A stretch of 64,000 nucleotides of DNA from Spirochaetaceae bacterium (GCA_002729885.1 PBUB01000008.1:62001-126000); one strand, 5' to 3'; numbered from the stretch's first letter, positions 9,121-19,648 are shown. Made by a program: numbers and translations. The notes: generated by a model from the sequence alone, not told the origin.

Positions 9121-9942
9121 TTACGAAGATTGTTTTGGATCCAGGCGAGTGCCCAGCCATCCCAGGAACTCTTTACCACCCTGGAAAAGTCGAAGCACCA
9201 GAAATCCAAACAATACAAGGATTGTGATGGCCCCAAAAAGGGCAACGCTCCACCAGAGCGCATCCATAAAGAGCGCAGCAACGGAAGCAAAGCCCAGTCC
9301 GGACTGAGATAGAAAGACCACTGTCAGCGCTTGCTGTGGAGGGAGAGTCCTGGCCCTTTCAAACTCCTGCAGACGACTTTGAAGGGAGGCCTGCTCCTCG
9401 CTTACCTCTCTGGAGGCGCTTAACTTGAACTGCTCCGGTGTTATGGTAATCCTGGCCCGGGTCTGTTGTAGAGCCTCCAGTCTGGCACTCAGAGAATTGA
9501 ATTCGCTGGTTCTGTCCTTTCGGTTCTCTTCGAAGCGAAGAACCCGGTAACTGGATTTCCAGCTCTCTAGAAGCGCTGATGCCATCTGCTCATTGATAAC
9601 CGAGTGAAGCACAGAATAAGTAGTGTCCTCCAGATCACTCTGCTGTTGATGTAGTATCGTTCCCTGCCCGGATTGTAGCTCATTCAGGGCTTTACTATGA
9701 ATCTGCTGGAAGTCCTTTCCCGGAATGGCGAGCCAGATAATGCTACTACGGCTATAAAAACCCTCCGGACCCGAGCTCAGAGCTTCCCGGGACTTCCAGT
9801 CCAGATCGGCTTTTCGCTCCACAGTGTTAAAAGATTCCTTCCACGGATCGTATTGAACGAGATTATAGGCCAGGCGTACGAGGGCGATGGCTGCGAAAGC
9901 GGCCAGAGCAAACCAGGCAATGCGGACAGTTCTGGATTTCAT
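9121..9942 (-). CDS. Hypothetical membrane protein with coiled coil
   Basis: I do not recognise the family. Residues 7-27 form an N-terminal membrane anchor, the central 40-210 are hydrophilic and helix-rich with heptad-like text (EFNSLSARLEALQQTRARI, EEQASLQSRLQEFERAR), and residues 215-255 form one or two further membrane spans. The layout is two membrane anchors around an extracytoplasmic coiled coil. It is monocistronic, convergent with the chemoreceptor and divergent from the MarR gene. The stop is followed by a short CCCGC-AA-GCGGG hairpin. Confidence 0.6.
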   Translation of the reverse strand: MKSRTVRIAWFALAAFAAIALVRLAYNLVQYDPWKESFNTVERKADLDWKSREALSSGPEGFYSRSSIIWLAIPGKDFQQIHSKALNELQSGQGTILHQQQSDLEDTTYSVLHSVINEQMASALLESWKSSYRVLRFEENRKDRTSEFNSLSARLEALQQTRARITITPEQFKLSASREVSEEQASLQSRLQEFERARTLPPQQALTVVFLSQSGLGFASVAALFMDALWWSVALFGAITILVLFGFLVLRLFQGGKEFLGWLGTRLDPKQSS

Positions 9943-10100
9943 ATCTGTCAGAATTATAGGATGAATTCAATCTGCGGCAACCCAAATTTGTAAGAGATTC
10001 GGGATGACAGAGATGGTTTCACGGGCGTTCCGGAAGCGGGGCTTTTCTTTAGGTTGGTAACCGCCCTGAAAAAAAAAGAGTGTTCGAAAAACCCAATATG

Positions 10101-10114
10101 CTTTAATGTTAAAG
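10101..10114. promoter_or_regulatory. MarR-type operator at the marR start
   Basis: CTTTAATGTTAAAG, a 6+2+6 inverted repeat, lies 8 nt before the chosen marR start, over its ribosome site. The same 14 bp recur upstream of the doxX gene. Autorepression is the natural reading. Confidence 0.65.
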
Positions 10115-10122
10115 TATCTGCC

Positions 10123-10590
10123 ATGCCCACTCATTTCACAGGAAAGTCCCGGGATAGAAGTATTCTCGATGCCTATATCAAACTAATGCGCTCCTCGGGA
10201 GAGGTTCATTCCATGTTATATTCCGTGGCAAGGCGGCATGATCTTACTCCCAGCCAGTTTGGTGCTCTGGAATGTTTGTATCATCTGGGGCCTCAGAATC
10301 AGAAAGCAGTGGGGGAGAAGCTATTTTTCACAGAAGGTAACGTAACCCAGGTGGTGCGCAATCTAGAGAAAAGGAAATGGATTCAGCGAAGAAGGGATCC
10401 AGATGATGCGCGATCCATAGTGCTTTATATATCTGCTTCAGGAAAGAAAAAGATTCAGACTGCTTTTGCGGATTTTCTTGGGGAGCTGCAGTCCGGGTTC
10501 TCCGGTCTTACCGATGCGGAAATCCAGGAGTTGGGGCGATTATGCCGGACCCTGGGTTTGCATGCACGTAAAACCCGACCTGGGATTTGA
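10123..10590 (+). CDS. MarR-family transcriptional regulator
   Basis: The 155-residue protein is a winged-helix MarR repressor. The sequence LTPSQFGALECLYHLG begins the DNA-binding domain, VTQVVRNLEKRKWIQRR is the recognition region, and the wing carries the family's DPDDARS motif. I use the ATG at 10123 rather than the TTG at 10054 of the ORF track: the extra 23 residues are not family-like and would be encoded across the palindromic operator. It most likely represses itself and the downstream DoxX/NTF2-like genes, which carry the same operator. Confidence 0.88.
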   Translation: MPTHFTGKSRDRSILDAYIKLMRSSGEVHSMLYSVARRHDLTPSQFGALECLYHLGPQNQKAVGEKLFFTEGNVTQVVRNLEKRKWIQRRRDPDDARSIVLYISASGKKKIQTAFADFLGELQSGFSGLTDAEIQELGRLCRTLGLHARKTRPGI

Positions 10591-10783
10591 AAGAATTTTC
10601 CAGATGCGCCATATGAATCATAGAGAGAAACCAGGGCATCATTTTCACTTGAACTTATTGGTACGGGAAACCTACCAGGGACACCCATTCAGTAGTAAAT
10701 AAGGATGGCGGGCTCAAGGAATGGCATTGTCCGGCGCGCACGGTCCGGCTGTAGAGAGGGAGGATCTTTTTCCGAGTCAAATA

Positions 10784-10796
10784 CTTTAAGATTAAA
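10784..10796. promoter_or_regulatory. Imperfect third copy of the MarR-type operator
   Basis: CTTTAAGATTAAA, preceded by AAATA, repeats most of the perfect site found 140 bp further on, including its left flank. Confidence 0.4.
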
Positions 10797-10923
10797 CTAA
10801 ATGTAGCATAGGCCCTGGCTCAGAGTGGCTCACTCTAGAGCAATTCGGAACTTCTAAATTATACAGAGGAGTTATTCAGACAAGCGTGAGCGGAGTCAGG
10901 CTGAAATCTCGGAGCCTTAAATA

Positions 10924-10937
10924 CTTTAATGTTAAAG
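10924..10937. promoter_or_regulatory. MarR-type operator upstream of doxX
   Basis: CTTTAATGTTAAAG is identical over 14 bp to the site at the marR start. It lies about 70 bp before the doxX ATG, in promoter distance. The shared site implies that MarR controls doxX. Confidence 0.65.
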
Positions 10938-11006
10938 CAAATATTGATGCGCAGAGGCGAAATGAAATGGAATAAAAAATAGATTTATGAAAAGGAGAAA
11001 ACAAGA

Positions 11007-11492
11007 ATGAGAACACAACTGGCGAACAAACTTTTCGCAACAAAAAACAGGAGCGATGTGCTTCTGCTAAGATTGTCTCTGGGGCTTGTCATGCTGGCCC
11101 ACGGGGCGCAGAAATTAACCGGATGGTTTGGTGGGTTCGGATTCGAAAATACCATGAGCTATTTCACAGAGACCCTGGGCATGCCCTGGATACTGGGATT
11201 TTCAGTGATCATGATTGAATCTCTCGGCTCAGTGTTTCTAGTCCTTGGGTTACTGACGCGACCGGTAGCCCTGGGATTATTGATCATAATGCTTTCGGCT
11301 GCCCTGATAGTTCACTGGCCCCATGGTTTCTTTATGAACTGGTTCGGGAATCAAGAGGGAGAGGGCATTGAATTCTTCATCCTGGCTGCCGGCATGGCTC
11401 TGGCATTGGTGCGATCCGGAGGAGGAAGCTTTTCAATAGATTCCATTTTCGGATCACTGCATGAACCAGCCCTGGAAGGATATCAAGGGTAA
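11007..11492 (+). CDS. DoxX-family membrane protein
   Basis: A small integral membrane protein of 161 residues with four hydrophobic segments and the DoxX/DoxD-like opening LLRLSLGLVMLAHGAQKLTGWFG shortened to its core here. Family members are often linked to redox or oxidative-stress functions, but a reaction is not established for most. AAGGAG precedes the ATG by about 10 nt. It sits under the MarR-type operator and is followed, after 61 nt, by the NTF2-like gene, probably in one transcript. Confidence 0.85.
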   Translation: MRTQLANKLFATKNRSDVLLLRLSLGLVMLAHGAQKLTGWFGGFGFENTMSYFTETLGMPWILGFSVIMIESLGSVFLVLGLLTRPVALGLLIIMLSAALIVHWPHGFFMNWFGNQEGEGIEFFILAAGMALALVRSGGGSFSIDSIFGSLHEPALEGYQG

Positions 11493-11553
11493 ACGATTTG
11501 CCCCGTTGGATAACGCGATGGGGCTACACAGCTTAAAGAGAGAGGAGGATAAA

Positions 11554-11928
11554 ATGAATACATCTATTACTACAAACGAAGAGCTCCTGGAAAAAGTGCA
11601 GGAGTACATTAAGATGCAGAAAAACGGAGAGATCATCGCTGCCCTGGAGAGATTCTACTCAGATGATACCATCATGCAAGAAAATGAGATGGCACCGACG
11701 GTAGGAAAAGAGGCCAATCGGCAGAGAGAAGAGGAATTTCTGCGAAACATTCAAGCGTTTCGAAAGGCGGAGGTGAAATCCGTGTCCATCGGTTCAGATA
11801 CAGTAGCCATAGAATGGCATTACGATTATGACCACCGCGAATGGGGTACTCGTAACTATCATCAGGTTTCATTGCAACGATGGAACGACGGTAAGATCGT
11901 TCATGAGAGATTCTATTACGGAAGCTGA
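11554..11928 (+). CDS. SnoaL/NTF2-like small protein
   Basis: The start at 11554 is supported by AGAGGAGG directly upstream. The ORF track's longer version would extend into doxX. The 124 residues fit the NTF2-like alpha+beta barrel: an N-terminal helix (ELLEKVQEYIKMQKNG), then ALERFYSDDTIMQENE and strands ending in IVHERFYYGS. Such folds can be isomerases, hydrolases or binding proteins; no catalytic residue can be assigned. The context is the MarR-DoxX unit. Confidence 0.75.
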   Translation: MNTSITTNEELLEKVQEYIKMQKNGEIIAALERFYSDDTIMQENEMAPTVGKEANRQREEEFLRNIQAFRKAEVKSVSIGSDTVAIEWHYDYDHREWGTRNYHQVSLQRWNDGKIVHERFYYGS

Positions 11929-11974
11929 TACAGCATATTTCAGGTCAGCCTCAGTGATACTGAGCAAATCCAGA

Positions 11975-11999
11975 GGCAGGGCTCCCCTGCCTTTTTTTT
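11975..11999 (+). terminator. Intrinsic terminator after the NTF2-like gene
   Basis: GGCAGGG and CCCTGCC form a GC-rich stem with a 3-nt loop followed by eight T. It closes the doxX transcription unit on the plus strand, just before the convergent purA stop. Confidence 0.85.
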
Positions 12000-12024
12000 A
12001 TGGTAAGCCTGTGGAAATCCCGAA

Positions 12025-13296
<1,272 letters not shown>

Positions 13297-13348
13297 TCAA
13301 ATGTGATCATTTCGCTTCACTTTCAGCCTGTTCCACGACCTGCTGGTT

Positions 13349-14314
13349 TCAAACACCCACCTTCCTGGAACGAATCAGTTCAGAAAGATGCACGGCAAAA
13401 CCTGCGGCTGGCAGAGACTTTCCACTGAATTCCTTTGCGAGGCTATCATAAAGTCCACCGGAAAGAATGCGATCGGTATGACCGGGCAGGAATGCTTCAA
13501 TGACAGGACCATCGTAATAGCTCAATTCCCGAACCAGGCTGAAATCAAATACAACATCTTGAATGGCACGGGCTTCCTTCAGAAGCAATAGCAAACCAGG
13601 TTCGCTGGAGCACAGTTTTTCCAGTTCATCCAGGCATTCTTCGCCGCCAAAAATATGCGGCATTTCCGAAAGAATATGGGCTCGATCCGAGGAAACATCT
13701 CCTTGCTGGCACAGTTCCTGAATTTTTCGTCTGTCCTTCTTATAGAAGGCTTCGGATAGTTCCCGGCGGAGCATGGAGTCGATGCCGTTGAACAGAATTT
13801 CCAGAAAGCGGGCATCTCCGTAGATGAATCGGGCTCCGGGTGCAAGTTCGTTGAGCACCGTTCTGGCCAGCTCTACCAGGCGTTGAACTCGTTGGATGTA
13901 TGTAGTTCCATTGGAGGTGCCAATCATCTCCACCCCGGCCTGGTAGATTTCCCGGGCGGCTCCGCTGCCTTTACCTGCATCTACGAATACAGGCTGAACG
14001 TAGAATAGATCCGCCGGTATGCTGGTACCGGCCCTTCCGGAAGACACAGCTTTGATGACCTGAACCGTAAGATCCGATCTTACAGACAGGATTTCCCCGG
14101 CGGAGTCTCTAAATTCGAAAATACGATCGGGTACAGCATTTCTGCCGGTTATAGCAAAAGCCCCGGCATAGTCTATGCCAGGTGGTATGATCTCGGTGAA
14201 ACCTTCCTTTTCAAAACAATCCCGGCTTTTTGCCTGCAGGCGGCGAAGAATCTTGATCTCATCCGGGGAAAGGTAATCGAAACCGTGCGGAATCCAGCTT
14301 CGGAATTTTTCCAT
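13349..14314 (-). CDS. hisZ: ATP phosphoribosyltransferase regulatory subunit
   Basis: HisZ is a class-II aminoacyl-tRNA-synthetase-like protein that activates short-form HisG at the first step of histidine synthesis. The protein has the expected motif-2-like RSDLTVQVIKAVSS, a GFDYLSPDEIKILRRLQ start and a C-terminal SGGLYDSLAKEF block. At 321 residues it is shorter than true HisRS and lacks an anticodon-binding domain, which favours HisZ. No hisG is in the window. It precedes purA on the same strand. Confidence 0.85.
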   Translation of the reverse strand: MEKFRSWIPHGFDYLSPDEIKILRRLQAKSRDCFEKEGFTEIIPPGIDYAGAFAITGRNAVPDRIFEFRDSAGEILSVRSDLTVQVIKAVSSGRAGTSIPADLFYVQPVFVDAGKGSGAAREIYQAGVEMIGTSNGTTYIQRVQRLVELARTVLNELAPGARFIYGDARFLEILFNGIDSMLRRELSEAFYKKDRRKIQELCQQGDVSSDRAHILSEMPHIFGGEECLDELEKLCSSEPGLLLLLKEARAIQDVVFDFSLVRELSYYDGPVIEAFLPGHTDRILSGGLYDSLAKEFSGKSLPAAGFAVHLSELIRSRKVGV

Positions 14315-14402
14315 GCAACGGGAGTTGATTTTCTTAAAGGCACATTTCCTGGCAAATTCTTTTCACATTCAGGGGGGTAACTGGCCGATCATAATACAGA
14401 CT

Positions 14403-15488
14403 ATGGCTGCCCGAATGTTCAAATGGCTCGGAGGATCCTTCCTCATTTCGATCATGCTTCTTGTAGGAATGGTGCCTGCCGGCTATTTCATCTATAGAGA
14501 TGGCGCTGAAATGGTAGGGGAAGTGCAAAATCAAGCACGGAGCCGGGCCAGCCAGCTTACTGTAGCTCTGGGTGCCCAGGCCTCGGAAGCCACCAGTCCC
14601 GAAGCCCTGGTGGGATTGTGCGAGACCATGAAGCAGCTGGTGCAGGACTCCCAGGAGGCCGCTCGAGCATTTGTAGTGGAAGAAACCTTTTTTATCGATC
14701 TGGAAGGCCGAGTTCTGGCTCACAATGACATTGCCCGGGTGGCCAAAGATTCCGGGATTACCTACACAGAAGAGAAATACAAAGAAGTACTGCTTAATGC
14801 TCGCAGATATCCCCTGGACCTGGAAGTAATTGGACGAACCACCTATCGTCCGGACGCTCCCCTGGCATGGATGATTCCCATGCTGGAAAAATACATCCCG
14901 GATCTGCGAGCCAATCGGTTTCATGTAGCCTATGCCGTGTATCTACCGGATGCAGATGTGCCTTCCGGAAGTTTGCATGTGTATCTGCGAAACGATGGAA
15001 TCGACAAGATCCTGAACCTTTACTGGCAAAATGTTCTGCGAACCATTACCTACAGTCTTATTGCCTATGGCGCATTAACGTTTATTCTCAGCATTCTTCT
15101 GGCACTCACCATCTTCGGTGGGAAGAAAGCACGAAAATCGGCTCCGGCTGCAGCAGCTTCCGCCTCTGGTTTCTCCGAATGGTCCGATGAAAACGCCGAT
15201 CGAAGCATGGATCTGGAGGAAGCTGGCTTTAGCAACCAGCCTTTCGAATCCGAGGCCACCAGTATGCCTGTACCTGGCTGGGAGTCCGGTGGACAACCCG
15301 GCAGTCATTCTACGGGCGAAACCAGTGAATGGCCTGCTTTTCCAGGTGCTGCCCATGTCAGCGCTCCGGCGAATTCTGAAGGAAGCCAGCGAAGTCATAC
15401 CATGGAAGATACAAACTACGAAGCGCCCCGGGTCATTGATCGAGATATTCTGGATGCCATCCCTCTAAAGAACGGAGACCAGGGATGA
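14403..15488 (+). CDS. Membrane protein with periplasmic sensor-like domain
   Basis: Two transmembrane segments (about 8-27 and 225-250 from the 14403 start) flank a domain of about 190 residues that contains a PAS/Cache-like stretch (FFIDLEGRVLAHNDIARVA). The cytoplasmic part is a low-complexity Ala/Ser/Gly tail with no kinase or HAMP. The ORF track start (14313) would overlap the divergent hisZ start; 14403 or 14415 puts the membrane anchor at the N-terminus. It overlaps the next gene, a STAS protein, by 4 nt. A sensor feeding that STAS protein is a reasonable inference. Confidence 0.65.
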   Translation: MAARMFKWLGGSFLISIMLLVGMVPAGYFIYRDGAEMVGEVQNQARSRASQLTVALGAQASEATSPEALVGLCETMKQLVQDSQEAARAFVVEETFFIDLEGRVLAHNDIARVAKDSGITYTEEKYKEVLLNARRYPLDLEVIGRTTYRPDAPLAWMIPMLEKYIPDLRANRFHVAYAVYLPDADVPSGSLHVYLRNDGIDKILNLYWQNVLRTITYSLIAYGALTFILSILLALTIFGGKKARKSAPAAAASASGFSEWSDENADRSMDLEEAGFSNQPFESEATSMPVPGWESGGQPGSHSTGETSEWPAFPGAAHVSAPANSEGSQRSHTMEDTNYEAPRVIDRDILDAIPLKNGDQG

Positions 15489-16513
15489 AGATACTTGCAA
15501 TCCGAGGAGTTCTGGATTCCAGCACCGGGCATCGCTTTGAGCGAAGCCTGATGGATCTATTGCGTGAGCATCAGGAGCCCATAGGTCTGGATTTTTCCGG
15601 GCTGAAATACATGACCAGTGCCGGTGTGGCCTCGTTTCTTCGAGTAAGTCAGAGGGCCCGGGAAAGAAATCTAAAGCTGGGAATCCTGCGGCCTTCGCAA
15701 GAAGTGGGTATGATGCTGGAATTTCTGGGCATCGCAAAGCATATTCCTGTGTTTCAATCAGAAGAGGAAATGCGAGCGGCTATGCCAGAAACCGTGCAAT
15801 CCCTGGATGTTGTAGAGAAGTATTCGATTCAATCGCCGGAAGCCTCTTCGTCCGGCCTGGCTTCCAGTGGCAGCCATAGCTCCGGTGTTAAAGGTGGAAT
15901 TCTACCTACTTCGTATTCCGGTGCAGGAATGGCAGGCGGTTCTTCAGTATCCTCTGATTTAAGAAGCCCGGCCTCCGGCGGTTCTGAAGAAGCATTTCAT
16001 ATGGGACAGTCCATGGGCCGACTTTCCGAAACCCTGGATGGACTGACGCGAAATCTGAAAAGCCTGGGTAAAACCATGGAAGATCTTCAGCGCACGGAGC
16101 ATTCTCTCAAAGAAGAGTTTGAAAAGGACCGTGCGGCTCGCCGAAGCGGCAAGGTCCAGAATTCGGACGGTCGTAGCTTTGCCTTCTCTGAGTCCGGATC
16201 CGGAAGCGGGACCGCGAAAGCCAGACCCGGTGCATCCGGAGCTGTAGAGGTGCCGGTGGCCAGAATGAAGGATCAGGCTCCTGGTTCTGCAAGCCAGGCC
16301 AGAAATGCTCGGGCCGGACTGGAAACATCGGCGGCTCGCAGGATGTCTGCCAGCCAGCCTGCTGAAATGAATCGCATCCTGGAATGTGAACAGTGCGGAA
16401 GCAAGCTCAGAATATATCATGCAGGGCGACATCTTTGCCCCGCATGTAAAATCGAATTTGAAGTGGAAACGGATGGATCTACATCCTACTATGAAAAACT
16501 TGCCACTTCATGA
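15485..16513 (+). CDS. STAS-domain protein with C-terminal zinc ribbon
   Basis: Residues 1-100 are a STAS/anti-sigma-factor-antagonist domain: LDFSGLKYMTSAGVASFL carries the conserved serine position (S45) that partner-switch kinases phosphorylate. A Ser/Gly-rich linker, a coiled coil at about 180-215, and a four-cysteine ribbon at about 300-325 (CEQCGSK...CPACK) follow. This fusion is unusual. It overlaps the sensor-like gene upstream and murJ downstream, both by ATGA. It may transmit a signal from the membrane protein; the target is unknown. Confidence 0.75.
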   Translation: MKILAIRGVLDSSTGHRFERSLMDLLREHQEPIGLDFSGLKYMTSAGVASFLRVSQRARERNLKLGILRPSQEVGMMLEFLGIAKHIPVFQSEEEMRAAMPETVQSLDVVEKYSIQSPEASSSGLASSGSHSSGVKGGILPTSYSGAGMAGGSSVSSDLRSPASGGSEEAFHMGQSMGRLSETLDGLTRNLKSLGKTMEDLQRTEHSLKEEFEKDRAARRSGKVQNSDGRSFAFSESGSGSGTAKARPGASGAVEVPVARMKDQAPGSASQARNARAGLETSAARRMSASQPAEMNRILECEQCGSKLRIYHAGRHLCPACKIEFEVETDGSTSYYEKLATS

Positions 16514-18093
16514 GCCGTACGGCCCGCAATTCGCTTAAACTTTCCTTTTTTACCATGCTGTCCCGGGTCCTGGGACTGGTGCGGGATCACTTCCAGGCAA
16601 CCTTCTTCGGTACCGGAGCTGTGGCTGCGGCCTGGGAAATCGCCTACATGCTTCCCAACATGCTGCGCAATCTTCTGGCAGAAGGTGTGCTATCCCAGGC
16701 ATTCATTCCTATTTATGGTCAGGCGCTGAAAGAAGGGGATGAAAAGGGCCGGGAGGCAGCCGGGGCGGTCATCGCAGTTCTGGCATTGTTCCTGACCGGT
16801 CTGGTAGCCACGGCCATCTTAATCTTTCCATTTTTCATTCCGCTTTATGTGGATCAAGATCCGGCTCAGGCAGGCCTGGAAATCTATCTAAGTCAGGTAC
16901 TCTTCGGATTTATTCTATCTGCCAGCTTAACCGCCATCCTCAGCGGAATTGCACAAACCCATCAGCACTTTTCCTTTCCAGCGCTTTCGCCGATTCTACT
17001 AAATCTGGTATTCATCGCAGGATTCCTGATATTGAGACCACTGGATCTTACGCAGGAAGGTAATGCTTCTGCTCTCGCCTGGATTGTACTGGGCGGTGGT
17101 TTTCTACAGATTGTATTGCAGGCAGGTTACGTCTATTTCCATGGCTGGTGGCCTCGACTGAAGCTTGCATGGAAGCATCCAGCTCTGCGAAAGGTGCTTA
17201 CGTTGATGGCGCCGGCTGTACTGGGAGCCAGTCTATTTCATATAAACCAGCTGATGGATATTGTTCTGGCCAGCTATTTGATCGACGATACCGGAGCCAT
17301 TCCAGGGCTTAGATTTGCGCATCGTTTGATTCAGTTGCCTACTGGTATCATTGGGGTAGCTCTTTCAACAGCCATTCTACCTACACTGGTAGCCGCCATG
17401 AAGTCTGACGGAAGCGATGATAACGGACAGGAGCTGGTAGGAGCTATTTCCTTCTCACTTTTTCTTACGGTGCCAGCCGGACTGGGTCTATATTTGCTGG
17501 GCCCCTTCATTATCCATCTGTTATTCAGTGGAGGGGAGTGGACCGTGGATTCTACTCTGACTACATGGCATGCTTTGCAGTTTTATTGCATTGGCGTGCC
17601 TTTTTATAGCATGAATCGAATTCTGACTTCCAGCTTCTTCGCCTACCAGGATACAAAGACTCCGGTGCGTATTATGGCGGCTACCGTGGCTGTAAATTTG
17701 AGCCTGAACTTGATTCTGATTCCATTTCTTGCTCATGGCGCTCTGGCTTTGAGCACTTCCACCACTTCTTTTCTGAACTGTATGGCTCTGCTTTTCTTTC
17801 TAAGAAAGAAGATCCATCGTATACCCTGGAGTGATCTGGCGGGCCGAGTGCAGGCATTGCTTCCACTGTGGATTGCTCTGGCCGGTGTTGTAGCGCTATC
17901 TGTATTCTTTCTGGGGGGACTGGATTTCTGGCAACTCGGTGACCCAGAGCTGATTCGCAGTAGCCTGGAAAGCCGAAGCCGTGTCTGGCCCGTGGTTTTT
18001 GGCTCCATTGGCCTGGGTGGCATTATCTATCTACTCAGTGCCCTGATCATGCGGAACCGGGAAATGGGCGTGATTCGCTCTCTTTTTCGTTGA
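16510..18093 (+). CDS. murJ: Lipid II flippase MurJ
   Basis: MurJ moves lipid-linked peptidoglycan precursor across the inner membrane. The 527-residue protein has about 14 hydrophobic segments and family blocks: FTMLSRVLGLVRDHFQATFF at the N-terminus, AYMLPNMLRNLLAEGVLSQAF, and PTGIIGVALSTAILPTL in the middle. The start overlaps the STAS gene stop by 4 nt, so translation is probably coupled. Placement behind two signalling-like genes suggests possible control of wall synthesis, but this may be simple co-transcription. Confidence 0.93.
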   Translation: MSRTARNSLKLSFFTMLSRVLGLVRDHFQATFFGTGAVAAAWEIAYMLPNMLRNLLAEGVLSQAFIPIYGQALKEGDEKGREAAGAVIAVLALFLTGLVATAILIFPFFIPLYVDQDPAQAGLEIYLSQVLFGFILSASLTAILSGIAQTHQHFSFPALSPILLNLVFIAGFLILRPLDLTQEGNASALAWIVLGGGFLQIVLQAGYVYFHGWWPRLKLAWKHPALRKVLTLMAPAVLGASLFHINQLMDIVLASYLIDDTGAIPGLRFAHRLIQLPTGIIGVALSTAILPTLVAAMKSDGSDDNGQELVGAISFSLFLTVPAGLGLYLLGPFIIHLLFSGGEWTVDSTLTTWHALQFYCIGVPFYSMNRILTSSFFAYQDTKTPVRIMAATVAVNLSLNLILIPFLAHGALALSTSTTSFLNCMALLFFLRKKIHRIPWSDLAGRVQALLPLWIALAGVVALSVFFLGGLDFWQLGDPELIRSSLESRSRVWPVVFGSIGLGGIIYLLSALIMRNREMGVIRSLFR

Positions 18094-18124
18094 TCTTTTT
18101 TCTGACATCCCGTAAGTTTGCAGT

Positions 18125-19645
18125 ATGCAAACCACACAGAGTCCGGCCATCGCCGAAATGCAGAACGGAAACAGAAGGACTATCCCCAACATCAATCCAG
18201 CTACCATGGAGTTGATTGCGGATGTCCCTGTATTTACATCCCAGGAAGTAGATGAACTGGTCAAGCGGGCTCGCCGGGCCTTCAAGGACTGGAGTGGTCT
18301 GAGCCTCAAGCAAAGAGCAAAGATACTGAAAAAGCTTCAGAAGCTAATCGTTGCTCGAAAAGATGAAATTGCCCATACGGTTTGCGAAGAGACCGGAAAA
18401 ACCGAGATGGACGGTATCCTGGAAGTATTTACCGTTTCCGAGCACCTGAATTATTTTCGCAAGAAAGGCCCTAAATATTTAAAACCGGAAAAGCGAAGCA
18501 CCGGAGTCTTTCTCTGGAAAGCCGCCTACACCAATTTCCAGCCCCGCGGCGTGGTAGGTGTTATCAGTCCCTGGAATTATCCATTTATCCTCACTGCCGG
18601 TCCAGTGCTTCAGGCTCTCATGGCCGGAAATACAGTCATTGTAAAGCCTTCTGAGGTAACTCCGGCCACCACACTTAAGCTTAAAGAGTTGGCTCTCGAG
18701 GCCGGTATTCCCGACGATGTATTGCTGGTAGCTACAGGCGATGGCTCCACCGGCGGCGCTCTGGTAGAGCATCCAGATACGGATATGATCTGTTTTACCG
18801 GATCTACGGCCACCGGACGAAAGATCGGTGAGATCTGCGGTCGTATGCTGAAACCCAGTATTCTGGAGCTGGGCGGCAAAGATCCCATGGTGGTATTTGC
18901 CGATGCGAATCTGGAGCGTGCTGTAAATGCTGCAATCTGGGGTGGATACTCGAACTCGGGTCAGACCTGCATTAGCGTGGAGCGAGTTCTGGTTGAGTCC
19001 AGCATCCACGATAAGTTCGCACAAATGGTAGCAGATAAGCTTAAAGAAACCAAACAGGGCTTTCGTCAGGATTTTCCCAGTCTGGGCTCCATGACATTCG
19101 AAAAGCAGGTAGGTATTGTACAGGAGCATCTGGAGGATGCGAAGCAGAAGGGCGCGCATCTGATGCTGGAAGGTGGCCGTCATGATGATTTTGATGGTCT
19201 GTTTATGAAGCCTGCCCTGGTCACCGAGGTTACTTCCGATATGAAAGTATGGAAGGATGAAACGTTCGGCCCTGTCATCGCTTTGCAAAAATTTAATACA
19301 GAAGAGGAAGCCATCGATCTGGCCAACTCCACGGCTTACGGACTGAATGCATCCGTATGGACCAAAAATGGAAAGAAAGCACGTAGAGTGGCTCGCAGCA
19401 TAATCAGTGGTGCAATCTGCATCAACGATGTGGATGCAAACTACATCATGTCCGATCTTCCTTTTGGCGGCGTCAAAGAAAGCGGCATTGGCCGAGTCTA
19501 CGGCAAAGAAGGACTGAGAGCCTTTACCAATATGCAATCCGTGCTTAGAGATCGCCTGGGTCTGAAAAAGGAGCTATGGTGGTTTCCTTACAGTCAGGGA
19601 ACTCAGAAGCTTTTTCGCAAGGTGATCAATACGCTGTTCGGTTAG
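18125..19645 (+). CDS. NAD(P)-dependent aldehyde dehydrogenase
   Basis: It oxidises an aldehyde to the acid, or thioester-level intermediates, in the cytoplasm. All ALDH landmarks are present: SPWNYPFILTAGPVLQALMA, cofactor motif FTGSTATGRKIGE, general base in LELGGKDPM, and the nucleophile in GQTCISVERV (C282). Length 506 is normal. The C-terminal extension ending RKVINTLFG resembles enzymes acting on hydrophobic aldehydes, so a fatty aldehyde is a possible but unproven substrate. It starts 31 nt after murJ and 3 nt before the next gene. Confidence 0.92.
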   Translation: MQTTQSPAIAEMQNGNRRTIPNINPATMELIADVPVFTSQEVDELVKRARRAFKDWSGLSLKQRAKILKKLQKLIVARKDEIAHTVCEETGKTEMDGILEVFTVSEHLNYFRKKGPKYLKPEKRSTGVFLWKAAYTNFQPRGVVGVISPWNYPFILTAGPVLQALMAGNTVIVKPSEVTPATTLKLKELALEAGIPDDVLLVATGDGSTGGALVEHPDTDMICFTGSTATGRKIGEICGRMLKPSILELGGKDPMVVFADANLERAVNAAIWGGYSNSGQTCISVERVLVESSIHDKFAQMVADKLKETKQGFRQDFPSLGSMTFEKQVGIVQEHLEDAKQKGAHLMLEGGRHDDFDGLFMKPALVTEVTSDMKVWKDETFGPVIALQKFNTEEEAIDLANSTAYGLNASVWTKNGKKARRVARSIISGAICINDVDANYIMSDLPFGGVKESGIGRVYGKEGLRAFTNMQSVLRDRLGLKKELWWFPYSQGTQKLFRKVINTLFG

Positions 19646-19648
19646 TCA

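Larger units (their letters stand above)
10591..11006. other. 416-bp non-coding regulatory region between marR and doxX
   Basis: No credible ORF is present. It contains two copies of the AATACTTTAA..TTAAA palindrome (one imperfect, one perfect) and an A-rich leader with AAGGAG before the doxX start. The length suggests a complex promoter or a separate transcript start for doxX. Confidence 0.5.

Noticed and set aside
18479-19537. 352-codon minus-strand ORF inside the aldehyde dehydrogenase gene
   Set aside because: Shadow frame of a well-supported gene, without family-like motifs.
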